Shown: positions 18,103 through 27,162, numbered from the stretch's first letter. The stretch is DNA of 64,000 nucleotides from Streptomyces pacificus (GCF_011766325.1 NZ_BLLG01000002.1:124001-188000); one strand, 5' to 3'. The notes: generated by a model not told the origin, from the letters alone. Translations and numbers: made by a program.

Positions 18103-18843
18103 TCACTCCGCGGCCGGCCCCCCTGCCCGGAAGGTCCTCCAGTACTGGCGCCGCCTCTCGTCCCGCACCACGACGCCGAGACGGGCCAGTTCCCCGCGGA
18201 GCTCCCAGAGGTCCTCGTGGGAGGACCCCTTCTTGTCCAGCGACTCCTGGCGGGCCTCGAGAAGGGCGTTCGCGCCCTCCGGGAGGCCGGGGGCACCCGG
18301 CACCCAGCGGCGGAACTCCCCCTGGTGCGGATCGGCGTCCGCCCACGCATAGCCGTGCGCGGTGAACGCCTCCGCGACGCGGCCGGTGTCCAGGTCGCAC
18401 TCCTGCCGCGTGAGTTCGCCCCCGTCGTGGCCGAGCAGGACGAGGTGCTTGCCGTCCCGGAACACCGTGGCGACGACATCGCGCGGGAACTCCCGTGCCC
18501 TTCCCTTGCCTGTGAGCACCACGCACTCCCCCGACAGGCGGATCGCCAACTGCTCGTGCTGGGCGACCAGCCCGAGGGCCAGCCCGGCCACCGCGCCCGC
18601 GGCGGGCAGCACCGGGGCGGGGGCGGAGGCAGCCAACTCGGCCGGTCCCTGCATCGGTGCCCACGGCAGTGTCACCAGCCAGTCGGCAAGGAAGCCGACG
18701 AGCCAGCCGGCGCCCACCCCCATGAGCACGAAAACGGCGTAGACACCCGCGGTTCCCACAGCCGACTGCCGGAGCACGACGGGGCGGCCCTCCCGCGACT
18801 CCCGCCACGCTTCCTTGCCGCCCTTGCCCATGTCCTCGTCCAT
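18103..18843 (-). CDS. YqeB-like membrane protein
   Basis: 246 residues. After a charged N-terminus, two hydrophobic segments follow (GVYAVFVLMGVGAGWLVGFL near 33 and VLPAAGAVAGLALGLVA near 78). A soluble beta-rich part (LAIRLSGECVVLTGKGR, REFPRDVVATVF, KHLVLLGHDG) looks like the pleckstrin-like domain of YqeB proteins. The tail is helical (EDLWELRGELARLGVVVRDE). The family name is from memory and tentative. ATG 18843 is chosen because GAGGGGGA lies just upstream; an ATG at 18873 sits beside the operator. The gene is divergent from a TetR regulator, its likely repressor. Confidence 0.7.
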   Translation of the reverse strand: MDEDMGKGGKEAWRESREGRPVVLRQSAVGTAGVYAVFVLMGVGAGWLVGFLADWLVTLPWAPMQGPAELAASAPAPVLPAAGAVAGLALGLVAQHEQLAIRLSGECVVLTGKGRAREFPRDVVATVFRDGKHLVLLGHDGGELTRQECDLDTGRVAEAFTAHGYAWADADPHQGEFRRWVPGAPGLPEGANALLEARQESLDKKGSSHEDLWELRGELARLGVVVRDERRRQYWRTFRAGGPAAE

Positions 18844-18871
18844 GTCCCCCTCACTTCCCTCAACACCGCGC

Positions 18872-18899
18872 ATAATAGACCGAGCACTCAGTCTATTAT
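18872..18899. promoter_or_regulatory. TetR-type operator palindrome, ATAATAGAC-N10-GTCTATTAT
   Basis: Perfect 9-bp arms with partly symmetric inner bases (GAG/CTC), so 12 of 14 base pairs match across 28 bp. It is strikingly AT-rich for this genome. It lies 28 bp from the YqeB-like start and 46 bp from the TetR start, so one bound dimer could control both genes. Confidence 0.8.
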
Positions 18900-18944
18900 T
18901 CTCGGACGAGACGGGAGCCGAGAGTCGGCAGGAGAGGAGCTCCG

Positions 18945-19571
18945 GTGAGAACAGTCGACCCGGCCAGGCACCAGGCCAGGCGCAGGCACATCATCGACGC
19001 CGCGGCCGGACTCTTCGCCGCCAAGGGCTTCGAACGCACCACCACGGCGGAGATCTGCAAGGCAGCCGGCATGAGCGCGGGCAACCTGTTCCACTACTTC
19101 CCCAGCAAACGGGCGGTCTTCCACGCCGTCTTCGAGGGCGACGAGCACGACGGCGCCGCCAGGGCCGAGCGTTTCGCCGCCGCCCGCGCCGCCGACGACC
19201 CGTGGCGCGCCCTCCTCGACACCGTGGACCTCCTCGCCGCGCCCGCCGCGGAGCCGCTGGTCCCCGCGCTCGTCATGGAGGCGATGATCCAGGCCCACCG
19301 CGACCCCGAGCTCGAGGCGCTGCTGAGCCGCGACAACGACGAAGAGCGGTCCACCCTCACCGCCCTGCTGCGGAGTGCGGCCGCGGCAGGCCAGATCGAC
19401 CCCGCCCTGGACCCGGACGACACCGCGGCCTGGGTCATGGCCCTCATCGCCGCCCTCTACACCAGCGCCGCCACCGACCCCGCCTTCAGCCCGGCCGACC
19501 AGCTCCCCACCCTGCGCCTGATCGTCCACCGCTTCCTGCGGCCCGACGCCCACCGGCCGCCGGAGCGATGA
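18945..19571 (+). CDS. TetR/AcrR-family transcriptional regulator
   Basis: 208 residues. Residues 12-60 are the TetR helix-turn-helix (IIDAAAGLFAAKGFERTTTAEICKAAG split as helices 1-2, then MSAGNLFHYFPSKRAV). The C-terminal all-alpha ligand domain is of the TetR_C_6 kind (LVMEAMIQAHRDPELEALL). The GTG at 18945 follows GGAGAGGAG with good spacing. A strong palindrome lies upstream, shared with the divergent YqeB-like gene. The ligand is unknown. Confidence 0.93.
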   Translation: MRTVDPARHQARRRHIIDAAAGLFAAKGFERTTTAEICKAAGMSAGNLFHYFPSKRAVFHAVFEGDEHDGAARAERFAAARAADDPWRALLDTVDLLAAPAAEPLVPALVMEAMIQAHRDPELEALLSRDNDEERSTLTALLRSAAAAGQIDPALDPDDTAAWVMALIAALYTSAATDPAFSPADQLPTLRLIVHRFLRPDAHRPPER

Positions 19572-19815
19572 GGGGGCACCTGCGGGACCCGTGCAGCGGC
19601 GGGCGCACGGGGCGGCCTTCCGGCTCTGCCGGCGTCACCTATGCGGCACCTCGTACCCCCCGGGGCGGGGGCGGGGGCCGGGGCCGGGGAAGCACTGCCA
19701 AGCCCGACCGGGTGCGGGCCTGCCCGGCTCCGCGGAGCCGGGGCGGCCGGGCCGCCGCTCCACCCGCCGCGAGTGGCGCGGCGATCGCGCCCCGCCGGTC
19801 GGCCGCGGTCGGCGG

Positions 19816-20994
19816 TCAGCGTCTGACCCGCGGCATCCCCAGGCCGATCCAGGAGATGATCTCGCGCTGGATCTCGTTGTTGCCGCCACCGAAGGTGAAG
19901 ATCACGGCGGACCGGTAGCCGCGCTCCAGCTCACCGTGGAGCACCGCTCCGGCCGAGCCCTCCTTGAGCGGGCCCGCCGCCCCGACGATCTCCATCAGCC
20001 AGGCATAGGCGTCACGGCGGGCCTCGGACCCGTACACCTTCACGGCCGAGGCGTCCTGCGGAGTGAGCGTGCCGTCCTGTACGGCGCCCACCATCCGCCA
20101 GTTGAGCAGTTTCATCGCGTCGAGCCGGGTGTGCGCGCGGGCCAGGCGCCCCCGTACCCAGCCGAGGTCGATGACGCGCCGGCCGTCGGCGAGCTTGGTT
20201 CCCGCCGCCCAGCGCTGGACGTCGTGCAGGGCGCGGACGGCCATGGTGCCGTGGGCGGCGAGGGTGACGCGCTCGTGGTTGAGCTGGTTGGTGATCAGCC
20301 GCCACCCCTGGTTCTCCTCGCCCACCCGGCGGGACACCGGTACGCGGACGTTCTCGTAGTAGCCCGCCGTGGTGTCGTGGGAGGCCAGGGTGTTGATCAC
20401 CGTGAAGGAGTACCCCGGGTCGGACGTCGGCACGAGCAGCATGCTGATGCCCTTGTGCGGCGGGGCGTCCGGGTCGGTGCGGACGGCGAGCCACACCCAG
20501 TCGGCCGTGTCGCCGTTGGTGGTCCAGATCTTCTGGCCGTTGACGACGTAGGTGTCGCCCTCGCGTACGGCGCGGGTCCTGAGCGCGGCCAGATCGGTGC
20601 CGGCGTCCGGCTCGCTGTAACCGATGGCCACATCGATCTCCCCGGACAGGATCCGGGGCAGGAAGTACGCCTTCTGCTCGCCGGTGCCGTACTGCATGAT
20701 CGTCGGGCCGACGGTGTTCAGCGCCATGAGCGGGAGCGGCACACCCGCCTGCGCCGCCTCGTCGAAGAAGATGAACTGCTCCATCGTCGTCAGCCCGCGT
20801 CCGCCGTACTCCCGCGGCCATCCGACGCCGAGCCAGCCGTCGGCGCCGAGCCGCCGGATCGTCGCCCGGTAGAAGCGCTTGCGCTCGGCATGGTCCACGT
20901 GGCGGGCGTAGGCGTTGTCGGGGACGAGCCCGGCGAAGTAGGCACGCAGTTCGGCGCGCAACCGCCTCTGTCCCGGTGTGTACTCCAGGTGCAC
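19816..20994 (-). CDS. acyl-CoA dehydrogenase
   Basis: 392-residue FAD enzyme introducing an alpha-beta double bond into acyl-CoA. GWLGVGWPREYGG, IGYSEPDAGTDLAAL (FAD/substrate loop), VNGQKIWTT and the late GGNNEIQREII are diagnostic. The last matches ACADs that act in actinobacterial steroid or branched-acid catabolism (FadE type), where the base may lie elsewhere than in the classic Glu position. GTG 20994 is chosen because GGAGG lies just upstream and the protein then starts VHLEYTPGQ, as in the family. A KstR-like palindrome lies 51 bp upstream. Confidence 0.92.
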   Translation of the reverse strand: MHLEYTPGQRRLRAELRAYFAGLVPDNAYARHVDHAERKRFYRATIRRLGADGWLGVGWPREYGGRGLTTMEQFIFFDEAAQAGVPLPLMALNTVGPTIMQYGTGEQKAYFLPRILSGEIDVAIGYSEPDAGTDLAALRTRAVREGDTYVVNGQKIWTTNGDTADWVWLAVRTDPDAPPHKGISMLLVPTSDPGYSFTVINTLASHDTTAGYYENVRVPVSRRVGEENQGWRLITNQLNHERVTLAAHGTMAVRALHDVQRWAAGTKLADGRRVIDLGWVRGRLARAHTRLDAMKLLNWRMVGAVQDGTLTPQDASAVKVYGSEARRDAYAWLMEIVGAAGPLKEGSAGAVLHGELERGYRSAVIFTFGGGNNEIQREIISWIGLGMPRVRR

Positions 20995-21556
20995 GGTCCC
21001 TCCAGGCGTCTCGTGCCGGTATGCGCCCCCGCGGCGGCACAGAGTAGAACGCGTTACAGGAATTGGGAAGAGACATGCGGGGCCGGACGGACCCGTGCCG
21101 CGGGACGCAAGGCCCCGCGGCACCCTCCGGCTCCGCCGCCGCCCACCCGGCACCACCCTCCAGCGCCCCCGGGACCACTCGCGCCCCGGCCCACCCGGCG
21201 GCCGCGCGAGCGCACTGGGCCCCGGCCCGTGCGGCCTCCGGTGACCGGAGACGGGCTGGCGGCACGCCGCCGAAGAGGGCGGTGCGGCCGCCGGGCACGG
21301 CGTTCCCGCGGTGCCGCGCCCTGCCCGGTTCGCCGGGGGCCGGCCCCTCCCCGCCCGGCCTCCCCCTCGTCTGCCCCGTATGCCCCGCCTCCGTCCTCGC
21401 CTCCGCCCCCGAAACCGCTGCGGGGCGCCCCGCCCCCTCGGCCGCCCTTTCCGGCGACTGGCTGAAACTGCGTCAAAATCCGCTCGTGGCACGGCGTTTC
21501 CACAGAAGGTGCTGGCCATCCTCTAGGGAACGGTCCGCACCCCCTGGGAGACTCAC
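20995..21556. other. 562-bp divergent intergenic region
   Basis: Holds the KstR-like site near the dehydrogenase start. The middle is very GC-rich with Pro/Ala-type open frames on both strands that lack ribosome sites. Before 21557 there is an AT-richer patch (CTGCGTCAAAATCC) that may carry the propeller gene's promoter. Nothing else recognised. Confidence 0.5.
21045..21058. promoter_or_regulatory. KstR-like operator TAGAACGCGTTACA
   Basis: Exact match to the published KstR pattern TNNAACNNGTTNNA, the site of the TetR-family repressor of mycobacterial cholesterol genes. It lies 51 bp upstream of the acyl-CoA dehydrogenase start, where a repressor would block transcription. No KstR gene is in the window. 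Confidence 0.6.
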
Positions 21557-23647
21557 ATGGAACGCAGGCGGCTACTGCATGCCGGAGCCGGGCTCGTCGC
21601 GGCGTCCGTGGTGGGCCCCGCACTCACCCCGGCCAGGGCTCTCGCCCGCACAGCCGAAGGCACGGGCGCCCCCGGCGCCTCCCCACCGGCGAACGGAGCG
21701 GCCGCGGCCGGCACCCCCGGCCCCTGCTCGGATCAGCCGGTCTCGACGTACGGCACGGCGACCTACACCGCGGCGATCGTCGGCATGACGGTACTGGGCG
21801 GTCACGCCTATGTGGTGGCACGCGGTCAGAACCCGCCGCTGCTGGGCGAGATCGAACTCGGACCGGGGAAGCTCACCAGGACCGTGCGGCTGGCACGCGG
21901 CGAGGGCGGCTGGGCGGCGACGGTCTCCGGCGGGCAGGTGTACGTGGGCACCTATCCCGTCCCCGACCTCTACCGCTTCGACCCGGCGACCGGTGCGGTG
22001 ACCCGGCTCGGCACGATCGGGCCGTCGGGCGGCTTCGTCTGGTGCCTGACCACCGCGCCGGACGGGACCGTGTACGCGGGCACCTATCCGCGCGGCGAGG
22101 TGTGGGAGTACTCGCCTGCGACCGGTGAGCTGCGCAACCTGGGTGTCGCAAGGCCCGGCGAGCAGTATGTGCGCGCGATCGCGGCCGACGACCGCCATGT
22201 CTACGCGGGTACGCTCCCGCGCGGCCATGTCGTCGTCTACGACCGCTCGACCGGTGCGAAGGGCTCCATCACACCGGCGCCGTACGGCGGGGCCGCCTGC
22301 CTGCTCGCCAGGGGCGGTCGGGTGATCGGCGGATTCGGCAGGTCCGTCGTGGACCTGGCGCCCGACGGGAGTGACGCCCGGGTCATCCCGATGCCGGCCG
22401 CGGAACGTCTGGTCGACGCGATCACCTCGACCGGCGACGGCACGGTGTACTGCGTCGGACGGCCGACGGGGACGGTCTACCGGCGCGACGGCGACGCCCT
22501 CGTGCCGGTCGCCGCGCCCACCCCGCAGGACGAGCACCGGGCGCTCTTCCCGCTCCCGGACGGCAGGCTGCTGGGCGGGGCGGGCAGCGGCCGGGTGTGG
22601 TGGCTGGACCCGAACGGCGGCGGGTCGACCACGCTGGAACTGATCGACACGGCCATGGCGGGCCCGGACCCCGTACAGTCCCTGGCCCTGGGCCCGGGCG
22701 GGACGGTGCACGTCGGCGGCCACTTCTCCATCACGACCCACCGGCCGGCCCAGGGCACCAGCCGGCGGATCCCGGTGTCCGGGGAGCCGAAGCAGCTGCG
22801 CACGGCCGGCGGCCGCGTCTACGCGGCGCTCTATCCGAGCACGGAAGTGCTGGAGCTCGACCCGGACCGCGGCACGATCCGGTCGCTCGGGTTCATCGGC
22901 AACGACCAGCAGCGGCCGACGGACATGCGGTACGCGCGGACGATCGACCGATTCCTCATCGCGTCCGCACCGCCGGCCGGACGGCTGAAGGGCGCGCTGA
23001 CGGTGGCGGACCGGGCGAGAGGGCGGCTGGCGGTCTACCACGACGTGATCACGGACCAGAGCGTGATGTCCCTGGCCCTGGACGACCGGCTGAGCAGCGG
23101 GATCGCGTACCTCGCCGGTGACACCTGGGGCGGCGGAAGCGTGCCCCCCGCCCGGCCGAGCGCGACGGTCGCCGCCTTCGACCTGTGCAGCCGCACGGTG
23201 CTGTGGGAGGTCGCGCCCCTCGAGGGGTACGCCAGCCTGCAGCACATCGAGGTGCTCGACGGAGTGCTGTACGGCGTCTACAAGCGGCTGGCGGGCGCCT
23301 GGTTCGCCATGGACCTCAGGACCCGCACCGTGCTGCGGTCGGGGAGGCTGCCGAGCTACGGCGAGCTGACCGTACACCGCGGGCAGGTGTTCGCCTCCGT
23401 CTTCGGCGGGCTGGTGTACCGGATCGGGCCGGACCTCGACGAGGCCCAGCCGGTGCTGTCCGGTCTGGGCGACGGCTGGTACAACCCGCCTCAGCTGGCC
23501 TGGGAGCAACGACCGTCGTGGCACGCCTGGGGCGTCGCGGGCAGGGAGCTGGCGCGGCTCCGCCTCGACCCGGACTGCACCCTCGCCAACCGGGCCGGAA
23601 CCACCCCGCCGGACGCCGCGGTGCTGGAGTCGCTGCTGGCCAACTGA
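21557..23647 (+). CDS. exported beta-propeller protein
   Basis: 696 residues. MERRRLLHAGAGLVAASVV is a likely Tat-type signal (RRR-L-L then hydrophobic run) with cleavage after about residue 30. The mature part is built of repeats such as VYVGTYPVPDLYRFDPATG, VYAGTYPRGEVWEYSPATG and VYAGTLPRGHVVVYDRSTG, the pattern of a seven- or eight-blade SMP-30/PQQ/Kelch-like propeller. Four cysteines are spread widely. No catalytic signature is clear; it may bind a ligand or be a lyase-like enzyme. Ribosome site GGGAG lies 6 bases before the ATG. It is monocistronic. Confidence 0.85.
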   Translation: MERRRLLHAGAGLVAASVVGPALTPARALARTAEGTGAPGASPPANGAAAAGTPGPCSDQPVSTYGTATYTAAIVGMTVLGGHAYVVARGQNPPLLGEIELGPGKLTRTVRLARGEGGWAATVSGGQVYVGTYPVPDLYRFDPATGAVTRLGTIGPSGGFVWCLTTAPDGTVYAGTYPRGEVWEYSPATGELRNLGVARPGEQYVRAIAADDRHVYAGTLPRGHVVVYDRSTGAKGSITPAPYGGAACLLARGGRVIGGFGRSVVDLAPDGSDARVIPMPAAERLVDAITSTGDGTVYCVGRPTGTVYRRDGDALVPVAAPTPQDEHRALFPLPDGRLLGGAGSGRVWWLDPNGGGSTTLELIDTAMAGPDPVQSLALGPGGTVHVGGHFSITTHRPAQGTSRRIPVSGEPKQLRTAGGRVYAALYPSTEVLELDPDRGTIRSLGFIGNDQQRPTDMRYARTIDRFLIASAPPAGRLKGALTVADRARGRLAVYHDVITDQSVMSLALDDRLSSGIAYLAGDTWGGGSVPPARPSATVAAFDLCSRTVLWEVAPLEGYASLQHIEVLDGVLYGVYKRLAGAWFAMDLRTRTVLRSGRLPSYGELTVHRGQVFASVFGGLVYRIGPDLDEAQPVLSGLGDGWYNPPQLAWEQRPSWHAWGVAGRELARLRLDPDCTLANRAGTTPPDAAVLESLLAN

Positions 23648-23750
23648 GCCTCGGCGGCATCAGGCGCCCGACCGGCGGCAGCCGGCGGCAACCCGGGGCG
23701 CGCACCCCGGACAGGCCGTGCCTCGAGCCAAGCGCGGTCCGCCTCGCGGG

Positions 23751-24224
23751 TCAGCCCGTGCCGGCCCCGGCGCCGCCACCCACGCTCACATCCGGGCGGA
23801 CGATCACCACGGGACAGGGCGCATGCTGGCTGACCTGCTGGCTCACCGAGCCGAGGAGCATCCGGGCGAACCCGCCCCGGCCGCGGGAGCCCACCACCAG
23901 GACTTCGGCCCCCTCGGCGGCGGCCATCAGGGCTTCGGCCGGATTGCCGTGCACCAGCCGCTCGTGCACCTGGGTCTCGCCCGTCTCCCCGAGTACCTCG
24001 CGCACCTCCTCCACGAGGCCGCGTCTGGCCTCCCCGGCGTCGAACTCCGTGTCGACGGCGGGGGCCGACCAGCCGTGCGCGCCCGGCAGCTCGTACGCGG
24101 CCACCGCGTCCACCGTCGCTCCGATCAGGCCGGCGTGCCGTACGGCCCAGCGCAGCGCGGCGTACGACGAGGGCGAGCCGTCGATGCCCACGACCACGCG
24201 GGGAGCCGGATCGCTCGTACTCAT
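23751..24224 (-). CDS. universal stress protein (UspA family)
   Basis: 157-residue single UspA domain. It starts VVVGIDGSPSSYAALRWAV and ends with the ATP-binding motif GSRGRGGFARMLLGSVS (G-2X-G-9X-G-S) followed by CPVVIVR. It should be cytoplasmic, ATP-binding and stress-linked. The ATG at 24224 follows AGGTGGAAGG. Five 10-bp direct repeats lie immediately upstream. It is divergent from a baeRF3-type gene, a pairing that suggests a shared stress or dormancy response. Confidence 0.93.
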   Translation of the reverse strand: MSTSDPAPRVVVGIDGSPSSYAALRWAVRHAGLIGATVDAVAAYELPGAHGWSAPAVDTEFDAGEARRGLVEEVREVLGETGETQVHERLVHGNPAEALMAAAEGAEVLVVGSRGRGGFARMLLGSVSQQVSQHAPCPVVIVRPDVSVGGGAGAGTG

Positions 24225-24240
24225 GCCCTTCCACCTCTCT

Positions 24241-24290
24241 CATGGCTTCTCATGGCTTCTCGTGCCTTCTCGTGCCTTCTCGTGCCTTCC
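24241..24290. repeat. 10-bp tandem repeat, 5 copies, upstream of usp
   Basis: Units CATGGCTTCT (twice), CGTGCCTTCT (twice) and CGTGCCTTCC. The period is close to one helical turn, and the array starts 17 bp upstream of the usp start codon, so it lies in the leader or promoter. Confidence 0.92.
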
Positions 24291-24443
24291 TGCGGGCCCC
24301 GTCATCCACGCTGCGTGACCTCGCGCCGTTCCGCGAGGCGAACACCGCCGGGGTAGCGGTGCCCGGCCGCCGGCGCGTCCCGGCCGCCGCGGCCGGATGG
24401 CGCCGCCGACCGGGCGCCGGGCCGCCGGAAGGCGGGGCCGGAC

Positions 24444-24475
24444 CGGGTGCGCGGGTGCACGGGTGCACGGGTGCG
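24444..24475. repeat. 8-bp tandem repeat, 4 copies
   Basis: CGGGTGCR repeated four times head to tail, with G, A, A, G in the last position. It lies in the usp-baeRF3 divergent gap. Confidence 0.9.
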
Positions 24476-24676
24476 GCGGCCGGTCCCCCCGGCCTCCCCG
24501 TCCCGGGCGGGAGAGCCGCCGACGGGGCCTGCCACCGCCCCGCCCCGTCCCGTCCCGGTCCTGGTGCCCGTGCAGGCGATCGGACTTATGGTGCTAGGAG
24601 TCGGTCTCCGCTCGTCGCACTTCTGTGCTGACAGCCCGGCCCTCCAGTGCACATGTGCGCGGAAAGGGTGGTCCCG

Positions 24677-25774
24677 ATGCACCCAGCCCTCAGTTCCGAC
24701 GACCTGGCCCGGCTTCGCCGGCAGCGGCCCTATCCCGCGGTGTCGGTCCTGATGCCCACACACCGGCGGGAGCCGGACAACGCGCAGGACCCGGTCAGGC
24801 TGCGCAATCTGATGGCCGCGGCGAAGGAGCGGCTCAGGGCCGATCCCGCCGTCACCCGAGAGACCAGGATCGACGTGTCCGAGCAGCTCGACCGGGCGCT
24901 GGCCGGGATCGACCTGGGGCACGCGGAGGACGGGCTGGTGGTCTTCGCCGCTCAGGGCGAGCACGAGGTGTGGACGCTGGGCCGTCCCGTGCCCGAGCGG
25001 GTGGTGCTCTCGGACACCTTCCTGACCCGCAACCTCGTCTCGGCCCAGGCCTCCGAACGCCCGTTCTGGGTCCTCGCGGTCGCCTCCGACCGCGCCGCGC
25101 TCTGGAGCGGTACGGCGGACCGGGTCACCGAGGAGCACGCGGACCCCTTTCCGATGTCCCGCAGCACCGAGAACTTCGACGCGGAGCGCCGGGAGCGGAT
25201 CGGCGATGTGCCGAGCACGTTCCGGGACGAGGCCACACGGCACTTCCTGCGGGAGGCCGACACGGCGCTCACCGCGGTCCTCAAGGCGGACCCCCGGCCG
25301 CTGTACGTGACCGGCGAACCCGCGGCGCTCGCGCTCCTCGACGGCGTCGGCACGGCCGCCAAGGGCCAGGCCGTCCATGTCCCGCAAGGCGGGGTGGCCG
25401 GCGCCTCGGCCGACGCGGTCTGGCAGGCGGTGCGCCCGTTCGTCGAGGCACGAGCCGAGCAGGAGGTATCGGGCGTCCTTCAGGAACTGGACAGGGCCCG
25501 GGGCAGGCGTGCGTTCGCCGCCGGGGTGGACGAGATCCGCGAGCATGTGCAGACGGGCCGGGTCGCGCTGCTGGCCGTGGAGGAGAACTACCGGGCGACC
25601 GTACGGGACGCCGGCGAACATCTGCTGCCCGCCGAGCCGGGGGACTTGGACGCGGTGGTCGACGTCGTGGACGAGATCGTCGAGAAGTCCCTCGACACGG
25701 GGGCGGACGTGCGGTTCGTGCCGGACGGAGCCCTCGCGGGGATGGGCGGCATCGCCAGCGCGCTGCGCTACTGA
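24677..25774 (+). CDS. baeRF3-type protein (bacterial archaeo-eukaryotic release factor-like)
   Basis: 365 residues. It opens LRRQRPYPAVSVLMPTHRREPDNAQDP in two blocks, then a charged helical part, then LVVFAAQGEHEVWTLGRPVPERVVLSDTF and RALALL-like core, ending with GADVRFVPDGALAGMGGIASALRY. This matches the baeRF family related to eRF1/Pelota-type release factors. Members may act on stalled ribosomes, but function is unproven. The ATG at 24677 is taken because GGAAAGGGTGG lies upstream, rather than the two earlier ATGs. It is divergent from uspA. Confidence 0.78.
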   Translation: MHPALSSDDLARLRRQRPYPAVSVLMPTHRREPDNAQDPVRLRNLMAAAKERLRADPAVTRETRIDVSEQLDRALAGIDLGHAEDGLVVFAAQGEHEVWTLGRPVPERVVLSDTFLTRNLVSAQASERPFWVLAVASDRAALWSGTADRVTEEHADPFPMSRSTENFDAERRERIGDVPSTFRDEATRHFLREADTALTAVLKADPRPLYVTGEPAALALLDGVGTAAKGQAVHVPQGGVAGASADAVWQAVRPFVEARAEQEVSGVLQELDRARGRRAFAAGVDEIREHVQTGRVALLAVEENYRATVRDAGEHLLPAEPGDLDAVVDVVDEIVEKSLDTGADVRFVPDGALAGMGGIASALRY

Positions 25775-26097
25775 CCGCCTGCCGGACGGCGGTCCCGCCG
25801 GGTGGTCGCCCGCCGGACGCCTCCACCGCTCGGCCACCGCCATCGGCTGCCGAGCGGACGCCCACCGGACAACCGCCGGACAACCGGTCTGCCCGGGTGA
25901 TCGTCCGCCCGGCGGCCCTCGCGAAGCCGCGGGCCGCACGCGGGCACCGTGCCGGCGGATCCACCGGAGCGCGGTGCCGGACGGGCCGTTTGCGCGGATA
26001 CTGGCAGAGGGGGTGCGGCTGTTCCGACACGGCCCGTCTGAGAGGACACCGTCCGGAGCGGACGCCGCCGGTCCGGTCCTCCCGTCAGGAGGTTCCC
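25775..26097. other. 323-bp gap before dhaK
   Basis: Starts with a weak 7-bp stem (GACCGCC...GGCGGTC, 25773-25794) over the baeRF3 stop that may terminate transcription. A short direct repeat (CCGGACAACCG twice near 25866-25885) follows. The region before 26098 should hold the dhaK promoter, but I cannot pick -35/-10 boxes with confidence. Confidence 0.45.
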
Positions 26098-27090
26098 ATG
26101 AGGATGCTCATCAACGTCCCCGAGACGGTGGTCGCCGACGGCCTGCGCGGACTGGCCGCCGCGCACCCCGGGCTGAACGTCGACGTGGAGAGGCGGGTCG
26201 TGGTCCGGGGGGACGCCCCGGTCGCCGGCAAGGTGGGCCTGGTGTCCGGCGGCGGGTCGGGGCACGAGCCCCTGCACGGCGGGTTCGTGGGGGTCGGGAT
26301 GCTCTCGGCGGCGTGCCCCGGCGAGGTGTTCACGTCCCCGGTGCCGGACCAGATGGCCCGGGCCGCCGCGGCGGTGGACAGCGGGGCGGGTGTGCTCTTC
26401 GTGGTGAAGAACTACACCGGCGACGTGCTGAACTTCGACATGGCGCAGGAGCTCGCCGAGGACGAGGGCGTCCGGGTGGCCAGGGTGCTCGTCGACGACG
26501 ACGTGGCCGTCCGGGACAGCCTGTACACGGCGGGCCGGCGCGGTACCGGCGCGACGCTCTTCGTGGAGAAGGCCGCGGGCGCCGCGGCCGAGGAGGGCGC
26601 CCCGCTGGAGCGGGTCGAGGCGGTCGCCCGCCGGGTCGGGGAGCGGTCGCGCAGCTTCGGTGTGGCGCTCGGCGCCGTCACCACCCCCGCCAAGGGCACC
26701 CCGACGTTCGACCTGCCGTCCGGGGAGCTGGAGTTGGGGATCGGCATCCACGGCGAGCCCGGCCGTGAACGGCGGCCGATGATGACCTCGCGCGAGATCG
26801 CGGACTTCACCGTGGAGGCGGTCCTGAACGACCTGCGGCCGTCGGGTCCGGTGCTGGCGCTGGTCAACGGCATGGGCGCGACACCGCTGCTGGAGCTGTA
26901 CGGGTTCAGCGCGGAGGTCCACCGGGTGCTCGCCGAGCGCGGTGTGCCGGTGGCCCGGACCCTGGTCGGGAACTACGTCACCTCGCTCGACATGGCCGGT
27001 TGCTCGGTGACGCTGTGCGAGGCGGACGAGGAGATCCTGCGGCTCTGGGACGCCCCCGTGGAGACGCCCGCCCTGCGCTGGGGCCGCTGA
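26098..27090 (+). CDS. dhaK: dihydroxyacetone kinase subunit DhaK
   Basis: 330-residue substrate-binding subunit of PTS-dependent dihydroxyacetone kinase. VSGGGSGHEPLHGGFVG (49-65), KNYTGDVLNF and GIGIHGEPG are the hallmarks. His218 is the residue that holds dihydroxyacetone covalently as a hemiaminal. ATG 26098 follows AGGAGG. It heads dhaKLM, which together convert dihydroxyacetone to its phosphate for glycolysis. No DhaR/DhaS regulator is beside it. Confidence 0.97.
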   Translation: MRMLINVPETVVADGLRGLAAAHPGLNVDVERRVVVRGDAPVAGKVGLVSGGGSGHEPLHGGFVGVGMLSAACPGEVFTSPVPDQMARAAAAVDSGAGVLFVVKNYTGDVLNFDMAQELAEDEGVRVARVLVDDDVAVRDSLYTAGRRGTGATLFVEKAAGAAAEEGAPLERVEAVARRVGERSRSFGVALGAVTTPAKGTPTFDLPSGELELGIGIHGEPGRERRPMMTSREIADFTVEAVLNDLRPSGPVLALVNGMGATPLLELYGFSAEVHRVLAERGVPVARTLVGNYVTSLDMAGCSVTLCEADEEILRLWDAPVETPALRWGR

Positions 27091-27162
27091 GCCGTGCCCG
27101 GCCCGGCCGGTGACGGCGGTGCCGCGTCCGCGGGCCGCGACGACGCACACAAGGGAGCCGAT

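Larger units (their letters stand above)
24225..24676. other. 452-bp divergent region between usp and baeRF3 genes
   Basis: Contains the 10-bp repeat array at 24241-24290, an 8-bp array at 24444-24475 and an AT-richer patch at 24581-24600 (ATCGGACTTATGGTGCTAGG) that may be part of a promoter. No gene is visible. Confidence 0.55.
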
